Part shown: positions 17,094 to 24,329 of the stretch, piece by piece
Layout: each line of letters begins with the position of its first letter
Position numbering within the stretch: position 1 is the stretch's first letter
Assembly (NCBI GenBank): GCA_016713435.1
Contig: JADJPD010000003.1
Coordinates: forward strand, 124,001 to 188,000
DNA from: Gemmatimonadota bacterium
GTDB taxonomy: Bacteria; Gemmatimonadota; Gemmatimonadetes; Gemmatimonadales; GWC2-71-9
Direction of reading: 5' to 3'
DNA: 64,000 bases
Made by a program: the position numbers and the translations under genes
Notes under the pieces: model-generated
What the model was told of the DNA's origin: nothing
Databases searched by the model: none
What the model saw: only the letters and a program-made list of their open reading frames with translations

Positions 17094-17130
17094 GCCGCCC
17101 GGGGATCCCGCGATCCCCGGGCGGCGTTTG
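17094..17130 (+). terminator. Terminator after osmC-like gene
   Basis: Perfect 14-bp stem (17094-17107 with 17112-17125), CCGC loop, followed by GTTTGCG. Confidence 0.75.
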
Positions 17131-17219
17131 CGTCTCCCGGGCCGGGGTGAGAGGATTGTGTGGCAGGCTCCGTTGCTCCCATGGCGGCCCGTCCGCCCGA
17201 CCCTCACCGGAGCAGACCC

Positions 17220-17789
17220 ATGCGCCTCGTCTCCCTCACCCTGGCCCTCGCCGGAGGCCTCGCCATGACCACGCCGATCGCCGCGCAGGGGCGCCAGGTG
17301 TTCGTCAACCGGGTGCGGCTGCCCGAGGCCACCCTCAGCGCCCTGGAACAGGCCGGCGCCCCGCGGATCCCCGACGGCCGCTATTGGTACGACCCGCTCT
17401 GCGGCGCCTGGGGACTGGAGGGCGGCCAGGCGCGCGGCTTCGTGCTGGCGGGGCTCCGGCTCGGCGGTCCGCTGCCGGCGGACATCTCGGGCGGCGGCAC
17501 CGGGGTCTTCATCAACGGCCGCGAGCTGCACCCGCTCGACGTGCAGGGCCTGCAGCAGCTGGTGGGCCCGGTGCAACGGGGGCGGTACTGGGTGGACGCC
17601 CAGGGCAACGCGGGGCTCGAAGGGGGCCCGGTGCTGGTCAACCTCTTCCAGCTCGCGAGCCAGCTGTACCGGCAGAACGGCGGCGTGGGGGAGAATTATG
17701 GCAACGGTGGCAGCGCCTACATGAACATGAACACCGGCATCGGCATCATCACCGATGGGCAGGGCGGCGCCGCGGTGTTCAATCACTAG
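17220..17789 (+). CDS. Secreted protein of unknown function with two GRYW repeats
   Basis: 189 residues with signal peptide (MRLVSLTLALAGGLAMTTPIAAQ). The mature part has two copies of a motif, GRYWYDPLCGAWGLEGG (about 56-72) and GRYWVDAQGNAGLEGGP (about 120-136), separated by a Gly-rich segment (ADISGGGTGVFINGRELHPLD). The tail is rich in Gly/Asn (GNGGSAYMNMNTGIGI). The repeat spacing suggests a duplicated small beta domain. ATG at 17220 starts a normal signal peptide; the in-frame extension upstream does not. No family recognised. Confidence 0.7.
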   Translation: MRLVSLTLALAGGLAMTTPIAAQGRQVFVNRVRLPEATLSALEQAGAPRIPDGRYWYDPLCGAWGLEGGQARGFVLAGLRLGGPLPADISGGGTGVFINGRELHPLDVQGLQQLVGPVQRGRYWVDAQGNAGLEGGPVLVNLFQLASQLYRQNGGVGENYGNGGSAYMNMNTGIGIITDGQGGAAVFNH

Positions 17790-17810
17790 GGGCAGCCCCT
17801 GACACAACGA

Positions 17811-17850
17811 CGGCCCGGGATCTCCAGGGAGATCCCGGGCCGCGTTCGTT
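17811..17850 (+). terminator. Terminator between convergent genes
   Basis: Perfect 14-bp stem (17811-17824 with 17829-17842), CAGG loop, then CGTTCGTTT. It serves the secreted protein gene and may also act for the convergent anti-sigma gene. Confidence 0.75.
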
Positions 17851-17864
17851 TCGGAGGACGCGGT

Positions 17865-18110
17865 TCAGCCGTCCATCGTCTCCTGGCTGCCGCTGGCGCG
17901 TTGCGCGGCGCGGAGCATCTCGAACTCCGGCTGGCAGAAGGCGCAGCCCATCACGTGATCCAGGAGCGCAAGGCGGGCTTCCTCGTCCCCCTCGCGCGCC
18001 AGGAGGGCGGCGATGGCCTCCACGCTCGGGCAGCCGAGGCGCGCGTCGCCGAGCTGGGCCTGGATGGCGAGCAGCCGGTCGTAGCTCTTGCGGAGGCGGG
18101 AGTCACTCAT
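17865..18110 (-). CDS. Small zinc-finger anti-sigma-like protein
   Basis: 81 residues, soluble. The C-terminal part contains H-x3-C-x2-C (HVMGCAFCQPEFEML, near residues 52-59) like the ZAS motif of zinc anti-sigma factors, preceded by a helical region. Its start overlaps the sigma-factor stop by 8 nt, the usual arrangement for a sigma/anti-sigma pair. No transmembrane segment, so a cytoplasmic (for instance redox) input is likelier than an envelope signal. The function is inferred from the motif and position. Confidence 0.68.
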   Translation of the reverse strand: MSDSRLRKSYDRLLAIQAQLGDARLGCPSVEAIAALLAREGDEEARLALLDHVMGCAFCQPEFEMLRAAQRASGSQETMDG

Positions 18111-18657
18111 TCAGCGCCTCCGGGCCGATGCCCATGGCGGTGAGTTCCTGGCGCAGGTCCTCGAGCCCGCGGTAGAGGAGGTTCCGCGTCTTGGGCTCGG
18201 TCCAGCCCAGCAGGTCGGCGATCTCCTCGCGACCGTACCCCGCCAGGTACATCCGCACCACCGAGCGGCGCGCGGGGATCAGCTGGTCCAGCGCCTTGGC
18301 CACCTGGGCCTCGAGTTCCTTGGTCGAGACGTCCTGGTCCGCCGGATCGCCCTCGCCGAGGACGGCGATGCCGCTCGGGCGGGAGAGGCGGACCGGGGTC
18401 TCGCGCCGGGCCCGCCGGCGACGCAGCACGTCGATGGCCGCGGACGTGGCGGTGCGATGGATGTAGGACGCCGGGGCGGCGAGGATCCGCTCGCCGCTCT
18501 CGAGGGCCTTCCAGAGGCGCAGGCGGACCTCCTGCAGCAGGTCGTCCACGTCCGATCCGGTGAGGCCGTGCTGGAAGCCGATGACGCGCACCCGCTCGGC
18601 GAAGCGGGTGACCACCTGGTCCAGGGCCAGGGAAACCTGATCGGAGGGACGGGGCAT
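18103..18657 (-). CDS. Sigma-70 family RNA polymerase sigma factor
   Basis: 184 residues from ATG 18657. Region 2 is at about 15-85 (VTRFAERVRVIGFQHGLTGSDVDDLLQEVRLRLWKALE, PASYIHRTATSAAIDVLRRRRAR) and region 4 at about 125-175 (LIPARRSVVRMYLAGYGREEIADLLGWTEPKTRNLLYRGLEDLRQEL). The region 2 helix is more like ECF factors of the RpoE-like/SigZ kind than housekeeping sigma. The longer frame upstream would cover the promoter. Paired with the zinc-finger protein that overlaps its 3' end. Confidence 0.85.
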   Translation of the reverse strand: MPRPSDQVSLALDQVVTRFAERVRVIGFQHGLTGSDVDDLLQEVRLRLWKALESGERILAAPASYIHRTATSAAIDVLRRRRARRETPVRLSRPSGIAVLGEGDPADQDVSTKELEAQVAKALDQLIPARRSVVRMYLAGYGREEIADLLGWTEPKTRNLLYRGLEDLRQELTAMGIGPEALNE

Positions 18658-18665
18658 GGAGGTGT

Positions 18666-18693
18666 ATCGTACCCCGCCAGCCCATCGGCGCAA
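18666..18693 (-). promoter_or_regulatory. Leaderless-type promoter of the sigma gene
   Basis: Minus-strand TTGCGC (18688-18693), 16 bp, TACGAT (18666-18671), then 8 nt to the ATG at 18657. Confidence 0.4.
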
Positions 18694-18810
18694 GTAAGGG
18701 GAGCCGCGCACCCCCCGATTCACCCCGGCTTCAAGCGGCCTTCACGGGGAACGGCCTAGCATGCGAGGCAACTCGCTGGTCGTCGGTGCCGCACTCTGGA
18801 GGAACGCTGT

Positions 18811-19383
18811 ATGGCCTACCTGTGGTGGAAGACGGTCCACATCATCGCCATGGTCTCCTGGTTTGCCGGGCTGTTCTACCTGGTCCGGCTCTTCATTTAC
18901 CATGCCGAGGCGAATGCAGACCAGGAACCCAAGCGGACGATCCTGCTGACCCAGTACGCCATCATGGAGCGGCGGCTCTACTTCATCATCACCTACCCGG
19001 CGATGGTGCTGACGGCCGCGACGGCGGTGGCGCTGCTGATCCTGCAGCCCACCTTCCTGTCCGAGGTGTGGATGTGGGTCAAGCTCGGCGTGGTGGCGGC
19101 GCTGATCGCCTATCACTACTGGTGCGAGCTCACCATGAAGCGCTTTGCCCGGGGCGACATCCGCTTCAGCGGCGAGCAGCTGCGCTGGGCCAACGAGGGG
19201 CCGACGCTGCTCCTCATCCTCGGCTGCTCGCTGGCGGTGCTCAAGGCCGTGACGCCGCTCGGGGTGCTGGGGCTCGTGGTGGTCGGCGTCAGCGGCCTCT
19301 TTGCCGGCTCCATCCGCCTGTATGCCCGCTACCGCCGGATGCACCCGGTGCCGCGGGCGCTGGATCCCACCCACCCGGCCTGA
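18811..19383 (+). CDS. hemJ: HemJ-type protoporphyrinogen IX oxidase
   Basis: 190-residue membrane protein, oxidising protoporphyrinogen IX to protoporphyrin IX in heme synthesis. The N-terminus (WWKTVHIIAMVSWFAGLFYLVRLFIYHAEA) is the HemJ hallmark with the essential His. Four hydrophobic helices follow (about 10-30, 60-80, 87-105, 130-165), with conserved YHYWCELTMKRFARG between helices 3 and 4. It is somewhat longer than the usual 140-180. ATG follows GGAGG at 8 nt. Single gene; it supplies heme for the oxidase encoded elsewhere in the window. Confidence 0.88.
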   Translation: MAYLWWKTVHIIAMVSWFAGLFYLVRLFIYHAEANADQEPKRTILLTQYAIMERRLYFIITYPAMVLTAATAVALLILQPTFLSEVWMWVKLGVVAALIAYHYWCELTMKRFARGDIRFSGEQLRWANEGPTLLLILGCSLAVLKAVTPLGVLGLVVVGVSGLFAGSIRLYARYRRMHPVPRALDPTHPA

Positions 19384-19405
19384 TCCCGCAGCCGCCGGGC
19401 ACGCC

Positions 19406-19440
19406 CGCGGGGCCACGAGCGCAACACTCGTGGCCCCGCG
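19406..19440 (+). terminator. Terminator after hemJ
   Basis: Perfect 14-bp GC stem (19406-19419 with 19427-19440), 7-nt loop, then GTACGTTCT. It lies between hemJ and the convergent FMN reductase gene. Confidence 0.65.
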
Positions 19441-19528
19441 GTACGTTCTGGCTCCCCGGGGGCGGGCCGGCGGCATTGCCTCGGCGGCGTGCGCCTCTGC
19501 GTTGAGTCACACTCGCCCTCCCCCGCCG

Positions 19529-20092
19529 CTACACCCCGCGACGCGCCAACGCGCTGGCAGCCGAGAGGTAGTCGCGCACCAGCGCGTCGAAGCGCTCGAC
19601 GGCCTTGGGGTCCTTGAGGCCACCGTCGGCGGCGAAGGCGTCGTTGCCGTGCGGCACGATGTACATGTCCGGGTGCACGAACATGCCGAGGCCCTCGAGC
19701 GGGATGCGGAGCTGCCAGAGGCCGCGGATGCCGCCGATGGGGCCGGTGGAGGCGCTCATCACCAGCGCGCTCTTGCCGCGGATCGGCACGGGGCGGATGC
19801 GGGAGAGCCAGTCGATGGCGTTCTTGAGGTGGCCGGGGAGCGAGTAGTTGTACTCCGGCGAGGCGAGCAGCATGCCGTCGGCGGCAAGGATCCGGCGGCC
19901 GAGCGCCTGGGCGGCCTCGGGGATGCCGTCCCGCGCCTGCAGGTCGGCGTCGAAGTACGGCATGGTGAACTCGCGGAACTCCGCGACATCCACCTCGGCC
20001 CCGTGGCGGCGGGCCAGGCCGGCGGCCACGTGGAGGAGCTTGCGGTTGAGCGAGGCCTGGCGGAGCGAGGCGGCGAGGGCGAAGAGGCGCAT
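19529..20092 (-). CDS. NADPH-dependent FMN reductase family protein
   Basis: 187-residue flavodoxin-fold reductase. The phosphate loop is at the N-terminus (ALAASLRQASLNRKLL), the FMN-contacting SPEYNYSLPG is at about residues 78-87, and KNAIDWLSR plus SASTGPIGG are typical of the ArsH/ChrR/YieF group. It would reduce quinones, chromate or azo compounds with NAD(P)H. It lies 11 nt behind the TesA-like esterase gene and is probably co-transcribed; a functional link is not obvious. Confidence 0.9.
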   Translation of the reverse strand: MRLFALAASLRQASLNRKLLHVAAGLARRHGAEVDVAEFREFTMPYFDADLQARDGIPEAAQALGRRILAADGMLLASPEYNYSLPGHLKNAIDWLSRIRPVPIRGKSALVMSASTGPIGGIRGLWQLRIPLEGLGMFVHPDMYIVPHGNDAFAADGGLKDPKAVERFDALVRDYLSAASALARRGV

Positions 20093-20103
20093 CGGTCAGG
20101 CGG

Positions 20104-20823
20104 TCAGGAGGCGGGCCGGGCCCGCAGGATGGGCGCGAGGGCGCGCCAGATGTTGTCGGCCACGAGGCGCGAGCCGGCCTCGTTGGGGTGGATCCCGTCA
20201 CCCTGGTTCAGCGAGTCGATGCCGGCCACGCGGTCGAGCAGGAACGGCAGGAGCGGCAGCGCGTTGGCCTTCGCAAGGTCGGCGTAGACGGCGCGGAAGT
20301 CCCGCACGTAGCGCTGGCCCAGGTTGGGCATGGCCTCCATGGCGCAGAGGAGCACCTGCGTGGCGGGGGCGCGCTGCTGCACCCGGTCGATCATCACCTG
20401 CAGGTTGGCCCGCAGCGAATCGGTGTCCTGCCCGCGCAGCATGTCGTTGGCCCCCGTCTCGATGATCAGGTAGGCGGGCGGACTCTTGAGGATCCAGTCC
20501 AGCTGCCGGAGCGATCCGGCCGAGGTCTGGCCGCTCACGCCCGCGTTGACCACCTCGAAGTTCATCCCTGCCGAGTCGAGCTTCTGCTGCACCAGTGCGG
20601 GGAAGGCGCTGTCCGGATCGAGCCCGTACCCCGCCGTGAGCGAGGTGCCGAGAAACACGATGGCCGGCCGGCTCGTCGGCGCGGGCACGGCGGGCGTGGC
20701 CCCGGACACCGCGGGTGGAGGCACGCTGTCGGCCGCGGGCTGGGCGTCGCCGCCCCCGCCGCACCCGGCCAGCAGCCAGGCGGCAACCCCGACTATAGTT
20801 CTACCGCTTCGGAACCGTTCCAC
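20104..20823 (-). CDS. tesA: SGNH/GDSL arylesterase lipoprotein (TesA/TAP-like)
   Basis: 239 residues from GTG 20823. The N-terminus has a short lipoprotein signal (RTIVGVAAWLLAGC), then a Pro/Ala linker. Catalytic blocks are all present: GTSLTAGYGL (Ser, near 60), NAGVSGQTS (Gly), GANDMLRG (Asn) and GIHPNEAG (Asp-x-x-His equivalent, near the end). TesA-type enzymes hydrolyse acyl-CoAs and aryl/acyl esters in the periplasm. The divergent YbbA/YbbP genes reproduce the enterobacterial tesA-ybbA-ybbP arrangement, which supports the assignment. Lipid anchoring differs from E. coli TesA, which has a cleaved signal. Confidence 0.88.
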   Translation of the reverse strand: MERFRSGRTIVGVAAWLLAGCGGGGDAQPAADSVPPPAVSGATPAVPAPTSRPAIVFLGTSLTAGYGLDPDSAFPALVQQKLDSAGMNFEVVNAGVSGQTSAGSLRQLDWILKSPPAYLIIETGANDMLRGQDTDSLRANLQVMIDRVQQRAPATQVLLCAMEAMPNLGQRYVRDFRAVYADLAKANALPLLPFLLDRVAGIDSLNQGDGIHPNEAGSRLVADNIWRALAPILRARPAS

Positions 20824-20842
20824 TGTCCAAGGTTCTCCATCG

Positions 20843-21514
20843 ATGATCCGCGCCGAATCCCTGAGCCGTGAGTACCTGAGCGGTGGTCGTCCGCTCAAGG
20901 TGCTGAAGGATATCACCTTCGAGATTGCCGCGGGCGACATCGTGGCCATCGTGGGACCCTCCGGCAGCGGCAAGACCACGCTGCTCGGCCTCATGGCGGG
21001 CCTCGACCGGCCCGACGGCGGCCGGCTGGTGGTGGACGGCCAGGACCTCACCCGGCTGGACGAGGACGCCCTCGCGCGCTTCCGTGCCGAGCGGGTGGGG
21101 TTCGTGTTCCAGTCGTTCCACCTGCTGCCCACCCTGACGGCGCGCGAGAACGTGCAGGTGCCGCTCGAGCTCCGCGGCGAGGACGCCGGCGCCCGGGCCA
21201 CCGAGCTGCTCGGCCGCGTGGGGCTGGCCGGGCGCGAGCACCACTACCCCGCCCAGCTCTCGGGCGGCGAGCAGCAGCGGGTGGCCCTGGCCCGGGCCTT
21301 CTCCAACCGCCCCAAGATCCTCTTCGCCGACGAGCCGACGGGGAACCTGGACCACACCACCGGGGCCAAGGTGGTGGAGATCATGTTTGGGCTCAACCGC
21401 GAGCTCGGCACCACCACGGTGCTGGTGACGCACGACATGGAGCTGGCCCGCCAGGCGCGCCGCATCATCCGGCTCTCCGACGGGGCGGTGGTCGAGGACA
21501 CGCGCACCGCATGA
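20843..21514 (+). CDS. ybbA: ABC transporter ATP-binding protein (YbbA-like, LolD type)
   Basis: 223-residue ATPase of the MacB/LolD/YbbA class. Walker A is GPSGSGKTTLLG (about 39-50), the Q-loop FVFQSFHLLPTLTARENVQVPLEL is characteristic of the class, the signature is LSGGEQQRVALARAF, Walker B ILFADEPTGNLD and H-loop VTHDME. It partners the FtsX-like permease that begins 4 nt before its stop. ATG at 20843 is 19 bp from the divergent tesA start. In this class ATP hydrolysis performs mechanical work on envelope substrates rather than import. Confidence 0.9.
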   Translation: MIRAESLSREYLSGGRPLKVLKDITFEIAAGDIVAIVGPSGSGKTTLLGLMAGLDRPDGGRLVVDGQDLTRLDEDALARFRAERVGFVFQSFHLLPTLTARENVQVPLELRGEDAGARATELLGRVGLAGREHHYPAQLSGGEQQRVALARAFSNRPKILFADEPTGNLDHTTGAKVVEIMFGLNRELGTTTVLVTHDMELARQARRIIRLSDGAVVEDTRTA

Positions 21515-24136
21515 GGTCGCTCTCCCTGATCCTCCGCATGGCCTGGCGCGAGGGGCGGGCCGCGGGGCGGCGGATGCTGCTGCTGACGGCCGCCATCTCG
21601 ATCGGCGTCGGGGCGCTGGTGGCGATCGAGTCGTTCACCGACAACCTGCAGGTGGCGGTGGAGCAGCAGTCCCGCTCGCTGCTCGGCGGCGACTTTGCCC
21701 TCAGCAGCCGGGCCGAGCCGACGCCGGGCTTCCTGGCCCTGCTCGACTCGCTCGCCACCGCCGCCGGCGTGGACCGGGCCACCGGCTACGCCGAGGTGAC
21801 GAGCTTCGCCGGCATGGCCTACGTGACGCGCACCAGCGGGGCGCGCCTGGTGCGCGTCAGCGCGATCAGCGGCGGGTATCCCTTCTACGGCGTGGTGCAC
21901 ACCGCGCCCGCCGGGCGCTGGCCGCAGCTCCAGGCCGGGGAGGCGCTCGTCGATCCCTCCTTCCTCACCGCCATGGCCGCCGAGGTGGGCGACACGATGG
22001 CGCTCGGGGAGGCGCGCTTCGTCATCGCCGGCAGCGTCACCAGCTTCCCGGGCGACGTGGGCATCCGGAGCGCGTTCGGGCCCCGGGTGTTCATCCCCGG
22101 CGCCCGGCTCGGCGACACCAAGCTCCTCGGCGGCTTCGGGGCGCGCGCCGAGCACGAGTGGTACCTCAAGGTGGCGGAGACGCTCGACGCCAAGGACTTC
22201 GCCGCCACCTGGCGCCCCAGGATCAACAAGGAGCGAGGCCGCTTCCGCACCGCCGCGGAGGAGGAGCAGGACCTGCAGCAGTCGCTCGAGCGGCTGGGGC
22301 GCTACCTCGGGCTGGTGGCACTGATCGCGCTGCTCCTGGGCGGCATCGGGGTGGGGAGTGCCGTGCAGGTGTTCCTGCGCCGCAAGCGGGACGGCATCGC
22401 GGTGCTCCGCTGCCTCGGCGCCACCAGCGGCCAGGTGTTCGGGATCTACCTGCTGCAGGCGGCGGTGATGGGGCTGGCGGGGAGCGCTCGGCGTGCTGCT
22501 CGGGCTCGGGCTCCAGTTCCTGATGCCGGCGGTCTTCGGAGCGTTCATCCCCCTCGACGTGCAGGTGCGGCCCTCGCTGGCCGCGGTGCTCACCGGGCTC
22601 GGCGTGGGCCTCTGGGTGGCCGTGATCTTCGCGCTCCTGCCCCTGCTCCAGGTGCGGGCCGTCCCGCCCCTGGCCGTGCTGCGGCGCGACGTGGACGAGG
22701 GGACCCGACGGGGCTTCGACGGATGGAGCTGGCTGGCGCGCGCGCTGCTGGCGCTCAGCGTGGTGGGCCTGGCCGCCCTGCAGGTGCAGGACCTGGCGCA
22801 GGGCGCGGCCTTCGCGGTGGGCGTGGCGGGGGCGCTCCTGGTGCTGTGGGGGGCCGCGGTGGCGCTCACCCGCGCGCTCCGGCGCTGGTTCCCGCACCGG
22901 CTCCCCTACACCACCCGCCAGGGCCTCGCCAACCTCTACCGCCCGGCCAACCAGACGGTGGCGGTGGTGCTGGCGCTCGGCTTCGGGGCCTTCTTGTTAG
23001 GTGCGCTGGCCGTGATGCAGCACAACCTGCTCCGCCAGCTCTCGCTCGACGGGGGCGCGGGACGGCCCAACCTGGTGCTCTTCGACATCCAGCCCGACCA
23101 GCGCGCCGACGTGGAGCAGCTGCTGCGGGACCGCGGCCATGCCGTGCAGCCCGCGGTGCCGATCGTGCCGATGCGGCTCCGGGCCATCAACGGCCGGCCC
23201 GTCAGCCAGCTCATCGCCACCAGCGACTCGCTCGAGGCCCTGCGCGACTCGCTCGGGGAGGAAGCCCGCCCCCGCCGCCGGGAGCGCGGCGGCGAGGGCC
23301 AGGGCCCCGAGCGCTGGGCCCTCCGCCGCGAGTACCGCTCCACCTACCGCGACTCGAGCGTCGGCTCCGAGAAGCTCGTGGTGGGCGACTGGTGGCAGCC
23401 CGGCGCCGGCGCCGCCCCGCCCTATCCCGTCTCCCTCGAGACCGGCATCGCGAGCGACCTCGGGGTCACCATCCGCGACACGGTGACCTGGGACGTGCAG
23501 GGCGTCCCGGTGGTGACCGTGGTGAAGAACCTGCGCGAGGTGAACTGGGCCCGCTTCGAGCCCAACTTCTTCGCCGTCTTCCCCGAGGGGCCGCTCGCGG
23601 AGGCGCCGCAGGGCTTCGTGTTGCTCACGCGGATCGGCGACGCCGCGGAGATCGGCCGGGTGCAGCGCGCCGTGGTGCAGCGGCACCCCAACGTGACCAG
23701 CGTGGACCTGACGAGCGTGCAGCAGACCATCGAGCGCATCGTGGACAGCGTCACCCTGGCCATCAACTTCATGGCGTTCTTCTCGCTGGCCACCGGCGTG
23801 GTGGTGCTGGTGGGGGCGCTCGCCACCAGCCGCTTCCAGCGCATGCGCGAGGCCGCCCTGCTCAAGACCCTCGGCGCCACCCGCCGCCAGGTGGTGCGCG
23901 TCATGGTCACCGAGTACGCGGCCCTCGGGGTCCTCGCCGCCGTGGTGGCCACCGGGCTCTCGGCCGCCGGCGGCTGGGCGATCATGAAGTGGGTCTTCGA
24001 GCTGCCCTTCACCGTGCCGTGGCTCGGCTTCGGCGTGCTGGCGCTCGTGCTGGTGGCGCTGACGGTGATCACCGGCCTCTGGAACAGCCTCGACGTGTTC
24101 CGGCGCACGCCGGTGGAGGTGCTGCGGGCGGACTAG
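21511..24136 (+). CDS. ybbP: FtsX-like ABC permease (YbbP-like), interrupted by one frameshift
   Basis: About 874 residues if joined. The first frame (21511 to about 22480) has TM1 (MLLLTAAISIGVGALVAIESF), a large periplasmic MacB-PCD-like domain and TM2 (LVALIALLLGGIGVGSAVQVFL). At 22479-22482 a GGGG run shifts the frame by +1; removing one G joins AAVMGLAG directly to ALGVLLGLGLQFLMPAV. The second frame then runs open to 24136 with further TMs, a second periplasmic domain and the C-terminal FtsX domain (FSLATGVVVLVGALATSRFQRMREAALLKTLGATRRQV). Sequence on both sides is well preserved, so an error or very recent mutation is likely. Works with the YbbA ATPase; a role in lipid or lysophospholipid export is possible. 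Confidence 0.85.
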
Positions 24137-24145
24137 CCGCACACG

Positions 24146-24235
24146 CCGGATGCGGCGCGCGGGTGGTTGGGGCGGTCCGGTCAACAGCGCGGTCGGGTGA
24201 CCGGACCGCCCCGGCCACCCGCGCGCCGCGTCCGG
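24146..24235 (+). repeat. 90-nt two-part inverted repeat after ybbP
   Basis: Outer arms of 21 bp (24146-24166 with 24215-24235, one G/A mismatch) and inner arms of 15 bp, perfect (24169-24183 with 24198-24212), separated by a 2x2 bulge, with a 14-nt loop. No T-run follows. It could be a terminator for the ABC operon, but is far longer than the other terminators in the window. Confidence 0.85.
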
Positions 24236-24329
24236 CCCCCGCCCCGCGCGCATGGGATCGCCACCCATAGGCGGCTCTCATGACGCCCTATTACGATTCC
24301 CCATCCCCCAGCCAAGCCCGGGCCCCCGC

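Noticed and set aside
23997..24268. Possible short genes in the ybbP downstream region
   Set aside because: The region is dominated by the long inverted repeat; candidate frames only translate its arms.
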